Below the pieces are notes generated by a model. The model was not told the DNA's origin. It saw only the letters and a list, made by a program, of their open reading frames with translations, and made no database searches. Below are positions 5,716 to 12,783 of a stretch of DNA of 12,801 bases, one piece after another. The DNA comes from Pseudomonadota bacterium. GTDB taxonomy: Bacteria; Pseudomonadota; Gammaproteobacteria; Burkholderiales; Burkholderiaceae_C. Numbering within the stretch: the stretch's first letter is position 1; each line of letters opens with the position of its first letter. A program made the position numbers and the translations under genes. The DNA is taken from positions 1 through 12,801 of the forward strand of contig JAEZWW010000097.1 of assembly GCA_023442945.1 (NCBI GenBank). Reading direction: 5' to 3'.

Positions 5716-6508
5716 GCAGCGGGCGGAACACGTTGGCGTCGGCATAGAAGGCCGGATCGGCGTTGGCGGCCCACCAGCCGGGCACGCCCAGCACCGGCAG
5801 CGGCACGAAGGGCTTGGTGGCCAGGCGCTCGGGCGTCAGGGCGTTGGCCAGGGCCGCGTCCAGCGCGTGCAGATCGCCGGCCGTGTCAAACGGCTGGTCC
5901 ACGCGCAGCACGTGGACGGTGATGGATTTGTAGGGCGACAGCAGCTTTTCCAGCGCGGCGTGGCCGAAGAGCATGAAACTGGCCTCATCCCACAGTGGGC
6001 GCAGCGGGCCGAACAGCGCGGCCCAGCGGCGCTCGGCCAGCGCCTCCCACAGCGCGTCGGGCGCGTGCAGCAGGGCGCCGTTTTCGTCGAACACGGTGAT
6101 GGCGTCGCGCACCGGTCCGCGGCGCGCCTGCACGCCATCGCGCGCGATCTCGGCGGCTTGCAGGCGGTTCAGCTGGCGCTTGGTGACGGGCATACCCAGC
6201 CACACCAGCGCGTTGAAAAAGTCGTGCCAGCCAGTGCGCGTGGGCACGGCGGCGTGCTCGAAGATGAAGCGCTCGTACGCCGCGCCGGGCGGCAAGGCAT
6301 CGGGCGGCACGAAGCGCACGGGCGCTTCGCCCGCGGCGTTCAGCGCGTCGGGCAGCGGCTGGCCGGCGACGTGCAACGCCAAGGCGCCCTGCCCGGTGCG
6401 GGCCCAGGGCGCGAACCAGGGCTGCGCCCAGGCGGGCGCGGGCGACAGAGGCGACGGGTCCAGTGCGCCGGCCGGTGGGCAAAAAGAAAGCGGGTCGGAA
6501 GCGGTCAA
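5699..6508 (-). CDS. DUF3025 domain-containing protein
   Basis: A conserved proteobacterial protein of unknown function, about 269 aa. The diagnostic DUF3025 segment is YERFIFEHAAVPTRTGWHDF (78-97) followed by FNALVWLGMPVTKRQLNRLQ; a later conserved part is WDEASFMLFGHAALEKLLSP. No signal peptide or membrane segment is visible, so it is probably cytosolic. The start is unsure: the frame opens at a TTG at 6508 with no clear ribosome binding site, and there is no ATG before residue 106. That TTGACC could itself be a promoter -35, so a start slightly further in is possible. It is divergent from the LtrA gene and convergent with the small exported protein, and thus probably monocistronic. The stop codon lies inside repeat copy 4. 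Confidence 0.85.
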   Translation of the reverse strand: MTASDPLSFCPPAGALDPSPLSPAPAWAQPWFAPWARTGQGALALHVAGQPLPDALNAAGEAPVRFVPPDALPPGAAYERFIFEHAAVPTRTGWHDFFNALVWLGMPVTKRQLNRLQAAEIARDGVQARRGPVRDAITVFDENGALLHAPDALWEALAERRWAALFGPLRPLWDEASFMLFGHAALEKLLSPYKSITVHVLRVDQPFDTAGDLHALDAALANALTPERLATKPFVPLPVLGVPGWWAANADPAFYADANVFRPLRRVLE

Positions 6509-6692
6509 ACCACAAGGACGCCCCAGGGCGCCGGGTGAACAAGCCAGGCGCCGATCTTAGGCAAGGTGCGGCGGCGGCCTCGCTGCGTGTGTCTGTGCGC
6601 ACGGCTGCACGCTCTGGCCGCTCGGGCTGCCGTGCCCTACCATGCAGGGTGTGCGTGCGCGCCACGCAGCGTCCAACTCTCCCTCTCTTCCC

Positions 6693-7943
6693 ATGACATC
6701 CACCTCCTCTTCCGTGGCTGGCGCGCACGACGCGCCTTCGCGTGCGCGGCGCGGCCGCGACGTTGGCGAGGCGCACCGCGTCTCCACCCCGCTGGAGCTG
6801 CTGTTCGACCTGGTCTTCGTGGTCGCCATCGCCTTGTCGGCGGCACAGCTGCACCACGGCGTGATGGAACACCACACCGGCATGGCGCTCGCGTCTTTCC
6901 TGGCGGCATTTGTCGCGATCTGGTGGGCGTGGATGAACTACACCTGGTTCGCCTCGGCCTACGACGACGACAGCCCGCTGTTCCGCCTGCTGACGCTGGT
7001 GCAGATGGGCGGTGCGCTGCTGTTTGCCACCGGCATCGACGGGCTGTTCCGCGGCGACTTCAAGGTCAGCGTGACGGGCTACGCGGTGATGCGCATGGCG
7101 CTGGTCGTGCAGTGGCTGCTGGCGGCGCGCGGCGATTCGGCGCACCGCCCGGCTTGCCTGCGCTACGCGCTGGGCGTGACGCTGGTGCAGGTGCTGTGGA
7201 TTGCGCGCCTGGCCATGCCCGTGAGCTGGGCCTGGCCGACCTTCATCGCCTTCATGGCGCTGGAATTGGCCGTGCCGGTGTGGGCCGAACGCCCCGGCAT
7301 GACGCCCTGGCACCCGCACCACATTGCTGAGCGCTACGGCCTCCTGGTCATCATCACCCTGGGCGAATGCGTGCTGGGCGCCACCAATTCGGTGGCCGGC
7401 ATTTACCAGTCGCAGGGCTGGTCGCTGGAGCTGGCGCTGGTCGGCCTGGGTGCCACGTCGCTGGTGTTTTCGCTGTGGTGGATGTACTTCCTGCAGCCCA
7501 TGGGCGACGCACTGCACCACCACCGCGACCGCGCCTTCTTGTGGGGCTACGGCCACTTCGTGGTGTTTGCCTCGGCCGCGGCGGTGGGCGCCTCGCTGGA
7601 AGTGGTGGCCGACGTGCTGAAGGCCGAAGGCGCCGCCGGGGCCGCAGCCGACGCGGCGCACGGCGTGTCGCCGCTGTACGCCATCACCTTGCTGGCGGCG
7701 GCGGTGGCGGCCTTCATCGCCTCGTTCGCGTTCATCTACGCGCGCACCACGCGCCCGCAAGACCCGGTGCTGGGCTGGACGCTGCTGTGCCTGGCCTGCG
7801 TGGCGCTGGGCCCGTTGGCCGTGTGGCTGCTGGGCGTGCCGCTGGCCTGGGCCATGCTGCTGCTGCCGCTGGGTCCGACGGTCGCCATCGTGCACCACGA
7901 GCGCGGGCGCCGGCTGCACGCCGAGCGCTTCGCGCTGCACTGA
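6693..7943 (+). CDS. ltrA: Low temperature requirement protein A (LtrA) family membrane protein
   Basis: Multi-pass inner-membrane protein of 416 aa with about ten or eleven hydrophobic segments. The family is named from Listeria, where its loss impairs growth in the cold; its biochemical role is not established. Recognition rests on HRVSTPLELLFDLVFVVAIA (29-48) at the N terminus and HHIAERYGLLVIITLGE (209-225) in the middle, both LtrA hallmarks. The cytosolic N-terminal tail of about 28 residues is polar and not conserved, so the start is hard to place. I prefer ATG 6693 over ATG 6642; neither has a ribosome binding site, but TACCAT at 6638-6643 looks like a -10 box that would place 6642 before the transcript start. 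Its stop is nine bases from the convergent flavin reductase stop, with no terminator between them. Confidence 0.88.
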   Translation: MTSTSSSVAGAHDAPSRARRGRDVGEAHRVSTPLELLFDLVFVVAIALSAAQLHHGVMEHHTGMALASFLAAFVAIWWAWMNYTWFASAYDDDSPLFRLLTLVQMGGALLFATGIDGLFRGDFKVSVTGYAVMRMALVVQWLLAARGDSAHRPACLRYALGVTLVQVLWIARLAMPVSWAWPTFIAFMALELAVPVWAERPGMTPWHPHHIAERYGLLVIITLGECVLGATNSVAGIYQSQGWSLELALVGLGATSLVFSLWWMYFLQPMGDALHHHRDRAFLWGYGHFVVFASAAAVGASLEVVADVLKAEGAAGAAADAAHGVSPLYAITLLAAAVAAFIASFAFIYARTTRPQDPVLGWTLLCLACVALGPLAVWLLGVPLAWAMLLLPLGPTVAIVHHERGRRLHAERFALH

Positions 7944-7952
7944 ACGGCGCGC

Positions 7953-8510
7953 TCAGGCTTTCTTCTGCGCGGCGACGAAGGCGGCAAAGTCCGCCAGGTA
8001 CGCGGCGACCATCTCGCGCGTGGCGGCGTCGTGCAGCTGGTGTTCGGCATCGAACTGGTTCTGCGCGCGCGACACCAGCACGCTGCGCCCGGCGAACAGG
8101 CGCACACCCAGCATCTTGAGCGTGGGCAGCCACGCGTTTTGCGACGACAGGGTGCCAAAGCCGCCCATCGACGCGCCCATCAGCCCCGTCGGCCGCTGGC
8201 CGAAGGTGAGCTTGCTGTCGGCACGCGACAACCAGTCGATACCGTTCTTGAACACGCCCGGCACGCCCGCGTTGTATTCCGGCGTGACCAGCAGCAGCCC
8301 GTCCGCCGCCTGGATGCGCGCCTGCAGTGCCAGCACCGCCTGCGGGACGCCGTCGCGCTGCTCCACGTCGCCGTCGTACAGGGGAATGCCGTGCAGCGTG
8401 GCGACGTCCAGCGTCACGCCATCGGGCACCAGCTGCTGCGCGGTGCGCGCCAGGGCGGTGTTGTAGGAGCCGGCGCGCAGGCTGCCGGAGAGGGCGAGGA
8501 TCTGGGTCAT
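7953..8510 (-). CDS. NADPH-dependent FMN reductase / quinone reductase (ChrR/YieF-like flavodoxin fold)
   Basis: Cytosolic FMN enzyme of 185 aa that would pass electrons from NAD(P)H to quinones or other acceptors; relatives reduce quinones, chromate and azo or nitro compounds. The phosphate-binding loop is GSLRAGSYN (9-17). The family signature PEYNAGVPGVFKNGIDWLSR is at 77-96, and GASMGGFGT (112-120) forms another FMN-side loop. ATG 8510 is chosen because MTQILALSGSLR is the standard beginning; upstream residues back to 8567 would be a basic, Pro-rich extension. There is no strong ribosome binding site. A terminator-like hairpin with a T5 run ends only 15 bases upstream of the start codon, leaving no room for a promoter between them. 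The 3' end abuts the convergent LtrA gene. The natural acceptor cannot be told from sequence. Confidence 0.9.
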   Translation of the reverse strand: MTQILALSGSLRAGSYNTALARTAQQLVPDGVTLDVATLHGIPLYDGDVEQRDGVPQAVLALQARIQAADGLLLVTPEYNAGVPGVFKNGIDWLSRADSKLTFGQRPTGLMGASMGGFGTLSSQNAWLPTLKMLGVRLFAGRSVLVSRAQNQFDAEHQLHDAATREMVAAYLADFAAFVAAQKKA

Positions 8511-8525
8511 GGAAACGGGTCGCAG

Positions 8526-8545
8526 AAAAAGCCGGCCAGGCCGGC
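8526..8545 (-). terminator. Terminator-like hairpin just upstream of the FMN reductase start
   Basis: On the minus strand GCCGGC-CTG-GCCGGC (8531-8545) is followed directly by five T (complement of 8526-8530). It would serve as the terminator of the Kef/GNAT/pirin transcript, which ends about 185 bases upstream. However, it also lies in the leader of the next gene, 16 bases before its ATG, so a transcript into that gene must pass through it. Confidence 0.55.
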
Positions 8546-8646
8546 GGTGTGAAGGTGCCCGGCGCAAGCCAGGCCGGATGCGGGTGGTTCTTGATCACGC
8601 GCGATGGGCGCGCGGCCGACCATCCTACCCGGCCACAGCACCTTGA

Positions 8647-8719
8647 TTAGCTACTCTTTCAATAGCTGCTTGCGCAGATGGTTGTAGGGCCAAGTGCCGA
8701 TTTATATTGAAATCGGCAC
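8647..8719 (+). repeat. Dispersed intergenic repeat, copy 5
   Basis: TTAGCTACTCTTTCAATAGC, then TGCTTGCGCAGATGGTTGTA, then GGGCCAAGTGCCGATTT. This is the most complete copy. Its left end is an imperfect palindrome AGCTACTCTTTCAATAGCT, shared with copy 1. Its right end is a perfect stem-loop described separately. It fills the gap between the pirin stop and the FMN reductase leader. Confidence 0.85.
8694..8719. other. Perfect 10-bp stem-loop at the end of repeat copy 5
   Basis: GTGCCGATTT (8694-8703) pairs perfectly with AAATCGGCAC (8710-8719) around a six-base loop. It lies 9 bases after the pirin stop codon on the minus strand. No T-run follows on either strand, so it is more likely an mRNA 3'-end stabilising hairpin or repeat-end structure than an intrinsic terminator. 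Confidence 0.6.
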
Positions 8720-8728
8720 AACAACCCG

Positions 8729-9625
8729 TCACGACGTGCGCAAGCGCACCCCGTCCAGGCTGGGCACGGTCAGCGGCTTGGCCGGGCTGCCGGCGGGCAC
8801 GGTGCCGAAGCGGCGGCCGGCGTTCCAGTCGTCGGCGGCTTGCTGCATTTCTTCGTGCGTGCGGGCGACGAAGTTCCACCACACCATCACCTCTTCGCCG
8901 AACGGCCGACCGCCCACCAGCAGCACCTGCGCGGCGGCGCTGGTGCGCAGCTGCAGCTCGGTGCGCCCGGGGGGGAAGTACAGCAGCTCGCCCAGGCCCA
9001 GCGCTTCGCCGGCGACCTCGGCCTCGCCGCGCAACATCAGCACGCCGTACTCAAAGTCGGCCTGCAGCGGCAAGGTGGTGTCGGCCGCGCCGTTGGACGT
9101 CAGGTCCACGCCGACCAGCGGGGTGTAAACCTTCGTTGGCGCGGTCAAGCCCAGCGCGGTGCCGGCGACCACCGTGGCGTGCCAGCCGCCAACGCCGGTG
9201 GCGGGCAGTTCGGGGTAGTTCTGAAAGCCGGGCTCGCGGTCTTTCTCTTCCTTGGGCAGTGCAATCCACAGCTGCGCGGCGTGCATGGCCGCGCCTTCGG
9301 TGACGCTGTCTTCGGTGTGGGAGATGCCGCGCCCGGCGGTCATCAGGTTGACCTGGCCGGGGCGGATGATCTGCTCGTTGCCAAGCGAGTCGCGGTGCAC
9401 CACCTCGCCTTCGATCATCCAGGTGAAGGTCTGCAGGCCGATGTGCGGGTGCGCACCCACGTGCATGCCTTTGTTCGGCGCAAACTGCACCGGGCCCAGG
9501 TGGTCCAGAAAGCACCAGGCGCCGACCAGGCGGCGCGCGCGGTTGGGCAGCGCGCGGCGGATCTGCGTGTCTTCACCGACGATGGAGGCGCGGGATTGGT
9601 AACGGATGGGGGCAGGAGCGTTCAT
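8729..9625 (-). CDS. Pirin family protein
   Basis: Bicupin protein of 298 aa, presumably cytosolic. Bacterial pirins include quercetin 2,3-dioxygenases and proteins that modulate pyruvate metabolism; which applies here is unknown. The N-terminal cupin has the metal-binding set HPHIGLQTFTW (His59, His61) and GRGISHTEDS (His103, Glu105), matching human pirin's three His and one Glu. The C-terminal cupin is about 160-255, and the family's closing segment VWWNFVARTHEE (246-257) is present. ATG 9625 starts at MNAPAPIRYQ; it is only three bases after the GNAT stop, so the two are surely one transcription unit and translation may be coupled, as no strong ribosome binding site is visible. The repeat and a stem-loop follow its stop. 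Confidence 0.94.
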   Translation of the reverse strand: MNAPAPIRYQSRASIVGEDTQIRRALPNRARRLVGAWCFLDHLGPVQFAPNKGMHVGAHPHIGLQTFTWMIEGEVVHRDSLGNEQIIRPGQVNLMTAGRGISHTEDSVTEGAAMHAAQLWIALPKEEKDREPGFQNYPELPATGVGGWHATVVAGTALGLTAPTKVYTPLVGVDLTSNGAADTTLPLQADFEYGVLMLRGEAEVAGEALGLGELLYFPPGRTELQLRTSAAAQVLLVGGRPFGEEVMVWWNFVARTHEEMQQAADDWNAGRRFGTVPAGSPAKPLTVPSLDGVRLRTS

Positions 9626-9628
9626 GGC

Positions 9629-9931
9629 TTAAAGCTGGGCGCCGTGCGCCAGCGAGTTGGCTTGGTATTCGGGGTGCTTGTCGATGTAGGCCTTCACGAA
9701 GGGGCAGTCGGGCCGCACCTTCAGGCCTTGCGCGGCCGCGTAGTCGAGGATGTACTTGGCCAGGCGCGCGCCAATGCCGCGCCCGCCCAATTCCTTGGGC
9801 ACGACGGTGTGCAGGTAGGCGATGCCGCCGGGGAAGCGTTCAAACACTTCGTAGGCGGTGTGGCCGTCCACGGTCCATTCAAACCGGTGGCGGTCTTCGT
9901 TCAGGACGATGTCGGGGGCGTCGTCGCTCAT
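9629..9931 (-). CDS. Small GNAT acetyltransferase (Acetyltransf_CG / YjdJ-NATD1 type)
   Basis: Compact 100-aa GNAT protein with a shortened N terminus relative to the usual 150-aa fold. The core is AYLHTVVPKELGGRGIGARL (38-57), where GGRGIG (49-54) is the acetyl-CoA pyrophosphate loop. The end VRPDCPFVKAYIDKHPEYQ (72-90) is the signature of the small CG-type subfamily, including a conserved Cys (76). The acyl acceptor is unknown. ATG 9931 has AGGAG about ten bases upstream. It is followed after three bases by the pirin gene and preceded by the Kef gene with a 92-base gap that holds two hairpins but no T-run, so readthrough from the antiporter gene is possible. Confidence 0.9.
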   Translation of the reverse strand: MSDDAPDIVLNEDRHRFEWTVDGHTAYEVFERFPGGIAYLHTVVPKELGGRGIGARLAKYILDYAAAQGLKVRPDCPFVKAYIDKHPEYQANSLAHGAQL

Positions 9932-10023
9932 GGTGTCAGCTCTCCTGGGTCAAACGCCGTGCGCGAACGGCGCAGGCGTTGGGGGTGAAGCCGGGCAACC
10001 CCGGCGGTGAGCGGGCGCGTGCG
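9932..10023. other. Gap between the Kef and GNAT genes with hairpins
   Basis: GCCGGG-CAAC-CCCGGC (9990-10005) is a perfect six-pair stem 18 bases past the Kef stop, and CGCCGT-GCGCGA-ACGGCG (about 9955-9972) is a second. Neither is followed by a real T-run on the minus strand, so they may stabilise the mRNA 3' end or reduce readthrough rather than end transcription. I see no convincing promoter for the GNAT gene. Confidence 0.4.
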
Positions 10024-11817
10024 TCATGACGCGCTCGCGGGTGAAGTGGCGTCGACCGGCGCGGGGCCGGCTTCGGTCATGTTGCGCAGCACCAGGTCGC
10101 GGCCGGCAAAGCGGTCGCCCGCCATCTCCAGCGCAAAGCGCTCGCTGTCGCGGCGGCGCAGCTCGGCCATCTGGTCGTCGGCCTCTTCTTCGCTGGCGCC
10201 CAGGGCACGCGCCGTGGCGCGGCCCAGCTGCATGGCCGACTCAAAGGTTTCGCGCACCACCACGTCGGCATCGGTCTTGACCAGGGCCAGCGCGTGCTCG
10301 CGGTCGAAGGCGCGCACGATCAGCTCGGCCTGCGGAAATTCCTTCTTGGCCGTTTCGGCGATCAGCGTGGCGGCGGCGCGGTCGTCAATGCAGACGACGA
10401 TGGCGCGCGCGTGGTGCGCGCCGGCGGCGTGCAGCACGTCCAGCCGCGCGCCGTCGCCAAAGTAGACCTTGAAGCCGTACTTGTTGGCCTCGCGGATCGT
10501 CGTGGTGTCGCTGTCGATGATGGTGATGTCCGCCCCGCGCAGCAGCGCCGCCTGCGTCACGATCTGCCCCACGCGACCAAAGCCGATCACCAGCACGTTG
10601 CCGCACAGGTCGTGCGCGGTTTCCACGCCGTCCATCGACTCCGGCGCCGGGCGCGCCAGGCGCTTGTGCAGCGCCACCATCAGCGGCGTGAAGGCCATCG
10701 ACAGCACGATGATGGCCGTCATGGTGGCGTTGATCTCGGGCGTGATGACGCGCTGCGACAGCGCCTGCGCGTACAGCACAAAGGCGAATTCACCGCCCTG
10801 CGCCATGACGATGGCGCGGTCCAGCGCGTCGGCGCGGCTGCTCTTGGCCAAGCGCGCGACGGCGTAGACGCAAACGCCCTTCACCGCCATCAGCGCCAGC
10901 GTACCGCCCAACACCAGCGGCCAGCGCTGCGCCACGGTGCTCAGGTCCAGCGACATGCCGACAGCCAGGAAGAACAGGCCGAGCAGCAGGCCGCGGAAGG
11001 GCTCGATGTCGGCCTCCAGCTGGTGGCGGAAGGTCGATTCGGACAGCAGCACGCCGGCCAGGAACGCGCCCATCGCCATCGACAGGCCACCCAGCTCCAT
11101 CAGCAGCGCCGCGCCCAGCACCACCAGCAGCGCGGCGGCGGTCATCACCTCGCGCGCCTTGGCGCGTGCCAGCACGCGGAACAAGGGGTTCAGCAGCCAA
11201 ATGCCCGCGGCCACCAGAACGCCCAGCGCCAGCACCGCAGTGCCGATGCGCTGCCACAGTGGCGACGTGGCCGCGTGCGCGGCGTCGGCCGGCGCCAGGA
11301 AGGCGACCACGGCCAGCAGCGGCACGATCAGCAAATCTTCAAACAACAGGATCGACACCATGCGCTGCCCGCGCGGTGACGCGATGTCGCCACGCTCGTT
11401 CAACAGCTGCATCACGATGGCGGTGGACGTCAGCACGAAACCCGCGCCCGCCACAAACGACACCGGCCACGAATAGCCAAAAGCCACGCCGGTGAAGGTG
11501 AGCAGCGCGCCGCACACCACCACCTGCAGGCTGCCCAGGCCGAAGATCTGGCGCCGCAGCCCCCACAGGTGCGTGGGGTTCATCTCCAGCCCGATGACGA
11601 AGAGGAACATCACCACGCCCAACTCGGCCACGTGCAGGATGACCTCCGGGTCGCTGACCAGCTTCAGCCCGAACGGGCCGATGGCCAGGCCGCCGGCCAG
11701 GTAACCCAGCACCGCGCCCAAGCCCAGGCGCTTGAACAGCGGGACCGCCACCACGGCGGCGCCCAGCAGCGTCACCATGCTGAGCAACTGGCCGGTCATT
11801 CCACCTTCTGACGCCAT
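10024..11817 (-). CDS. kefC: Kef-type K+/H+ antiporter (CPA2 family) with TrkA-N domain
   Basis: Inner-membrane monovalent cation:proton antiporter of 597 aa. In E. coli, KefB and KefC are held shut by glutathione and opened by glutathione adducts, acidifying the cytoplasm to protect against electrophiles. Residues about 10-385 form the antiporter domain: LGYLAGGLAIGPFG (37-50), LLFEDLLIVPLLAV (157-170; Asp161 the likely proton site) and HQLEADIEPFRGLLLGLFF (265-283), close to the KefC gating loop HALESDIEPF. A cytosolic TrkA-N domain follows (405-520), with NAD-binding GFGRVG (412-417) and acidic IIDSD (433-437). The polar C-terminal tail is Ala/Pro-rich. ATG 11817 has GAGG eight bases upstream. 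KefB and KefC cannot be told apart here, and no KefF/KefG partner is adjacent; the flavin reductase at 7953-8510 is of a different subgroup. Confidence 0.9.
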   Translation of the reverse strand: MASEGGMTGQLLSMVTLLGAAVVAVPLFKRLGLGAVLGYLAGGLAIGPFGLKLVSDPEVILHVAELGVVMFLFVIGLEMNPTHLWGLRRQIFGLGSLQVVVCGALLTFTGVAFGYSWPVSFVAGAGFVLTSTAIVMQLLNERGDIASPRGQRMVSILLFEDLLIVPLLAVVAFLAPADAAHAATSPLWQRIGTAVLALGVLVAAGIWLLNPLFRVLARAKAREVMTAAALLVVLGAALLMELGGLSMAMGAFLAGVLLSESTFRHQLEADIEPFRGLLLGLFFLAVGMSLDLSTVAQRWPLVLGGTLALMAVKGVCVYAVARLAKSSRADALDRAIVMAQGGEFAFVLYAQALSQRVITPEINATMTAIIVLSMAFTPLMVALHKRLARPAPESMDGVETAHDLCGNVLVIGFGRVGQIVTQAALLRGADITIIDSDTTTIREANKYGFKVYFGDGARLDVLHAAGAHHARAIVVCIDDRAAATLIAETAKKEFPQAELIVRAFDREHALALVKTDADVVVRETFESAMQLGRATARALGASEEEADDQMAELRRRDSERFALEMAGDRFAGRDLVLRNMTEAGPAPVDATSPASAS

Positions 11818-11908
11818 CGTCCGTCCTCTCTGCCTTTTCTGGGGGCGGTATTGTCACTGAGCACGACGATACACCGGCGCGGAGGTCAATTCGGTCAGAT
11901 CAGAACGC

Positions 11909-11962
11909 AAAAAAGGGCGATGGGTGCGCGGCCGCGGCGCCCCTTGGCGAGGTGCCGCGGCC
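11909..11962 (-). terminator. Hairpin and T-run downstream of the isochorismatase-like gene
   Basis: GGCCGCGGC (11930-11938) pairs perfectly with GCCGCGGCC (11954-11962), with a further G-C and G-T pair possible inside. On the minus strand six T (complement of 11909-11914) follow, but 15 bases after the stem rather than at once, so termination efficiency is uncertain. It begins nine bases after the stop codon. The Kef gene starts 92 bases beyond the T-run. Confidence 0.4.
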
Positions 11963-11970
11963 AGCCCGCC

Positions 11971-12651
11971 TTACTTGCGCATCGAATCCAGCACTTCGCT
12001 GTTCTGCACCACTTCCTGCGCTTTCTGGTAGCTCTCGATCAGCAGCTGGTAGTTCGGGAAGACCTGCGTGTAGGCCTGCGCCCACTCGGCCGCGTCTTCG
12101 CGGTTCCAGGTCTTCTGCAACTCAGACGCCACGGCCGCCACGTCGATCGGCACCACACCGGCTTGCATCACGCGCGCCAGGGTGATTTCCTCGGCCATCT
12201 TGGAATAGGTGCCCGACGCGTCGATGACGGCAAACACCTGGTAGCCGTCGGCCGCCGCCGCGATGGCGGGGAAGGCCATGCACACACTGGTGATGGTGCC
12301 GGCGATGATCAGCTGCTTCTTGCCCGTGGCCTTCACGGCTTTCACGAAGTCGGGGTTGTCCCAGGCGTTGATCTCGCCCTTGCGCGCCACGTACACGGCG
12401 TGCGGGGCGTTGGCGTGGATCTCCGGGATCAGCGGGCCATTGGGCCCTTGCGGCACGGACGCGGTGGTGATCACCGGGATCTTGGCCAGCGACGCGATCT
12501 TGGCCAGCGCGCCCGCCAGGCGGCGCAGCGTGGTGAAGGGCATGTCGTGCACCGTCTGGAACAGGCCACTCTGGTGGTCGATCAGCAGCATGGCGACGTT
12601 GTTCGGGTCGATGACGGGCTTGGCACCGTTGAAGTTGGCGGGAACGCTCAT
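11971..12651 (-). CDS. YcaC-like isochorismatase-family hydrolase
   Basis: Cysteine hydrolase of the isochorismatase-like superfamily, 226 aa, probably cytosolic and oligomeric. The triad is visible: Asp25 in MLLIDHQSG (21-29), Lys91 in ARKGEINAWDNP (89-100) and Cys124 in AGTITSVCMAFPA (117-129). The pattern, with VPQGPNGPLIPEI (66-78), resembles YcaC and related hydrolases of unknown substrate more than true isochorismatases or nicotinamidases. The C-terminal extension of about 50 residues (AEWAQAYTQVFPNYQLLIES and beyond) is helical and polar. ATG 12651 has a strong AGGAG six bases upstream; the frame extends back to 12693 without support. Its leader contains two terminator-like hairpins. 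The Kef gene follows after about 150 bases. Confidence 0.9.
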   Translation of the reverse strand: MSVPANFNGAKPVIDPNNVAMLLIDHQSGLFQTVHDMPFTTLRRLAGALAKIASLAKIPVITTASVPQGPNGPLIPEIHANAPHAVYVARKGEINAWDNPDFVKAVKATGKKQLIIAGTITSVCMAFPAIAAAADGYQVFAVIDASGTYSKMAEEITLARVMQAGVVPIDVAAVASELQKTWNREDAAEWAQAYTQVFPNYQLLIESYQKAQEVVQNSEVLDSMRK

Positions 12652-12665
12652 GGGAATCTCCTGGG

Positions 12666-12687
12666 AAAAAGATGCGGCAGGCGCCGC
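12666..12687 (-). terminator. Small terminator-like hairpin in the hydrolase leader
   Basis: On the minus strand GCGGC-GCCT-GCCGC (12674-12687) is followed by ATC and five T (complement of 12666-12670), then directly by the AGGAG ribosome binding site. The stem is only five pairs, so it may not terminate by itself. It is the second such element in tandem. Confidence 0.25.
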
Positions 12688-12691
12688 GGAC

Positions 12692-12734
12692 AAAAAAAGA
12701 CGGCGCAGCCCCGCCCCCGGCGGGGCAAACCGCC
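12692..12734 (-). terminator. Intrinsic terminator upstream of the isochorismatase-like gene
   Basis: On the minus strand GCCCCGCC-GGG-GGCGGGGC (12708-12726) forms a perfect eight-pair stem, extended by an outer GGCG/CGCC (12731-12734 with 12702-12705), and is followed by TCTTTTTTT (T7, complement of 12692-12698). It probably ends a gene lying beyond the window. The next start codon is only about 40 bases downstream. Confidence 0.65.
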
Positions 12735-12783
12735 GTGGTCCGTAAAGGGAAGGGACTGCGCTCAGGGCTGCGGGGGGCGCCCC

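Noticed and set aside
5985..7940. A 651-residue minus-strand open frame across the LtrA gene
   Set aside because: It is Gln/His/Arg-rich with no domain and is a shadow of LtrA and DUF3025, both of which have family motifs in their own frames.
7944..7952. A bidirectional terminator between the convergent LtrA and FMN reductase genes
   Set aside because: Only nine bases separate the stops and no stem with a T-run is visible on either strand.
99..8719. CRISPR array from the repeated units
   Set aside because: Copies are kilobases apart, diverged, in both orientations and not separated by uniform spacers; no cas genes are present.
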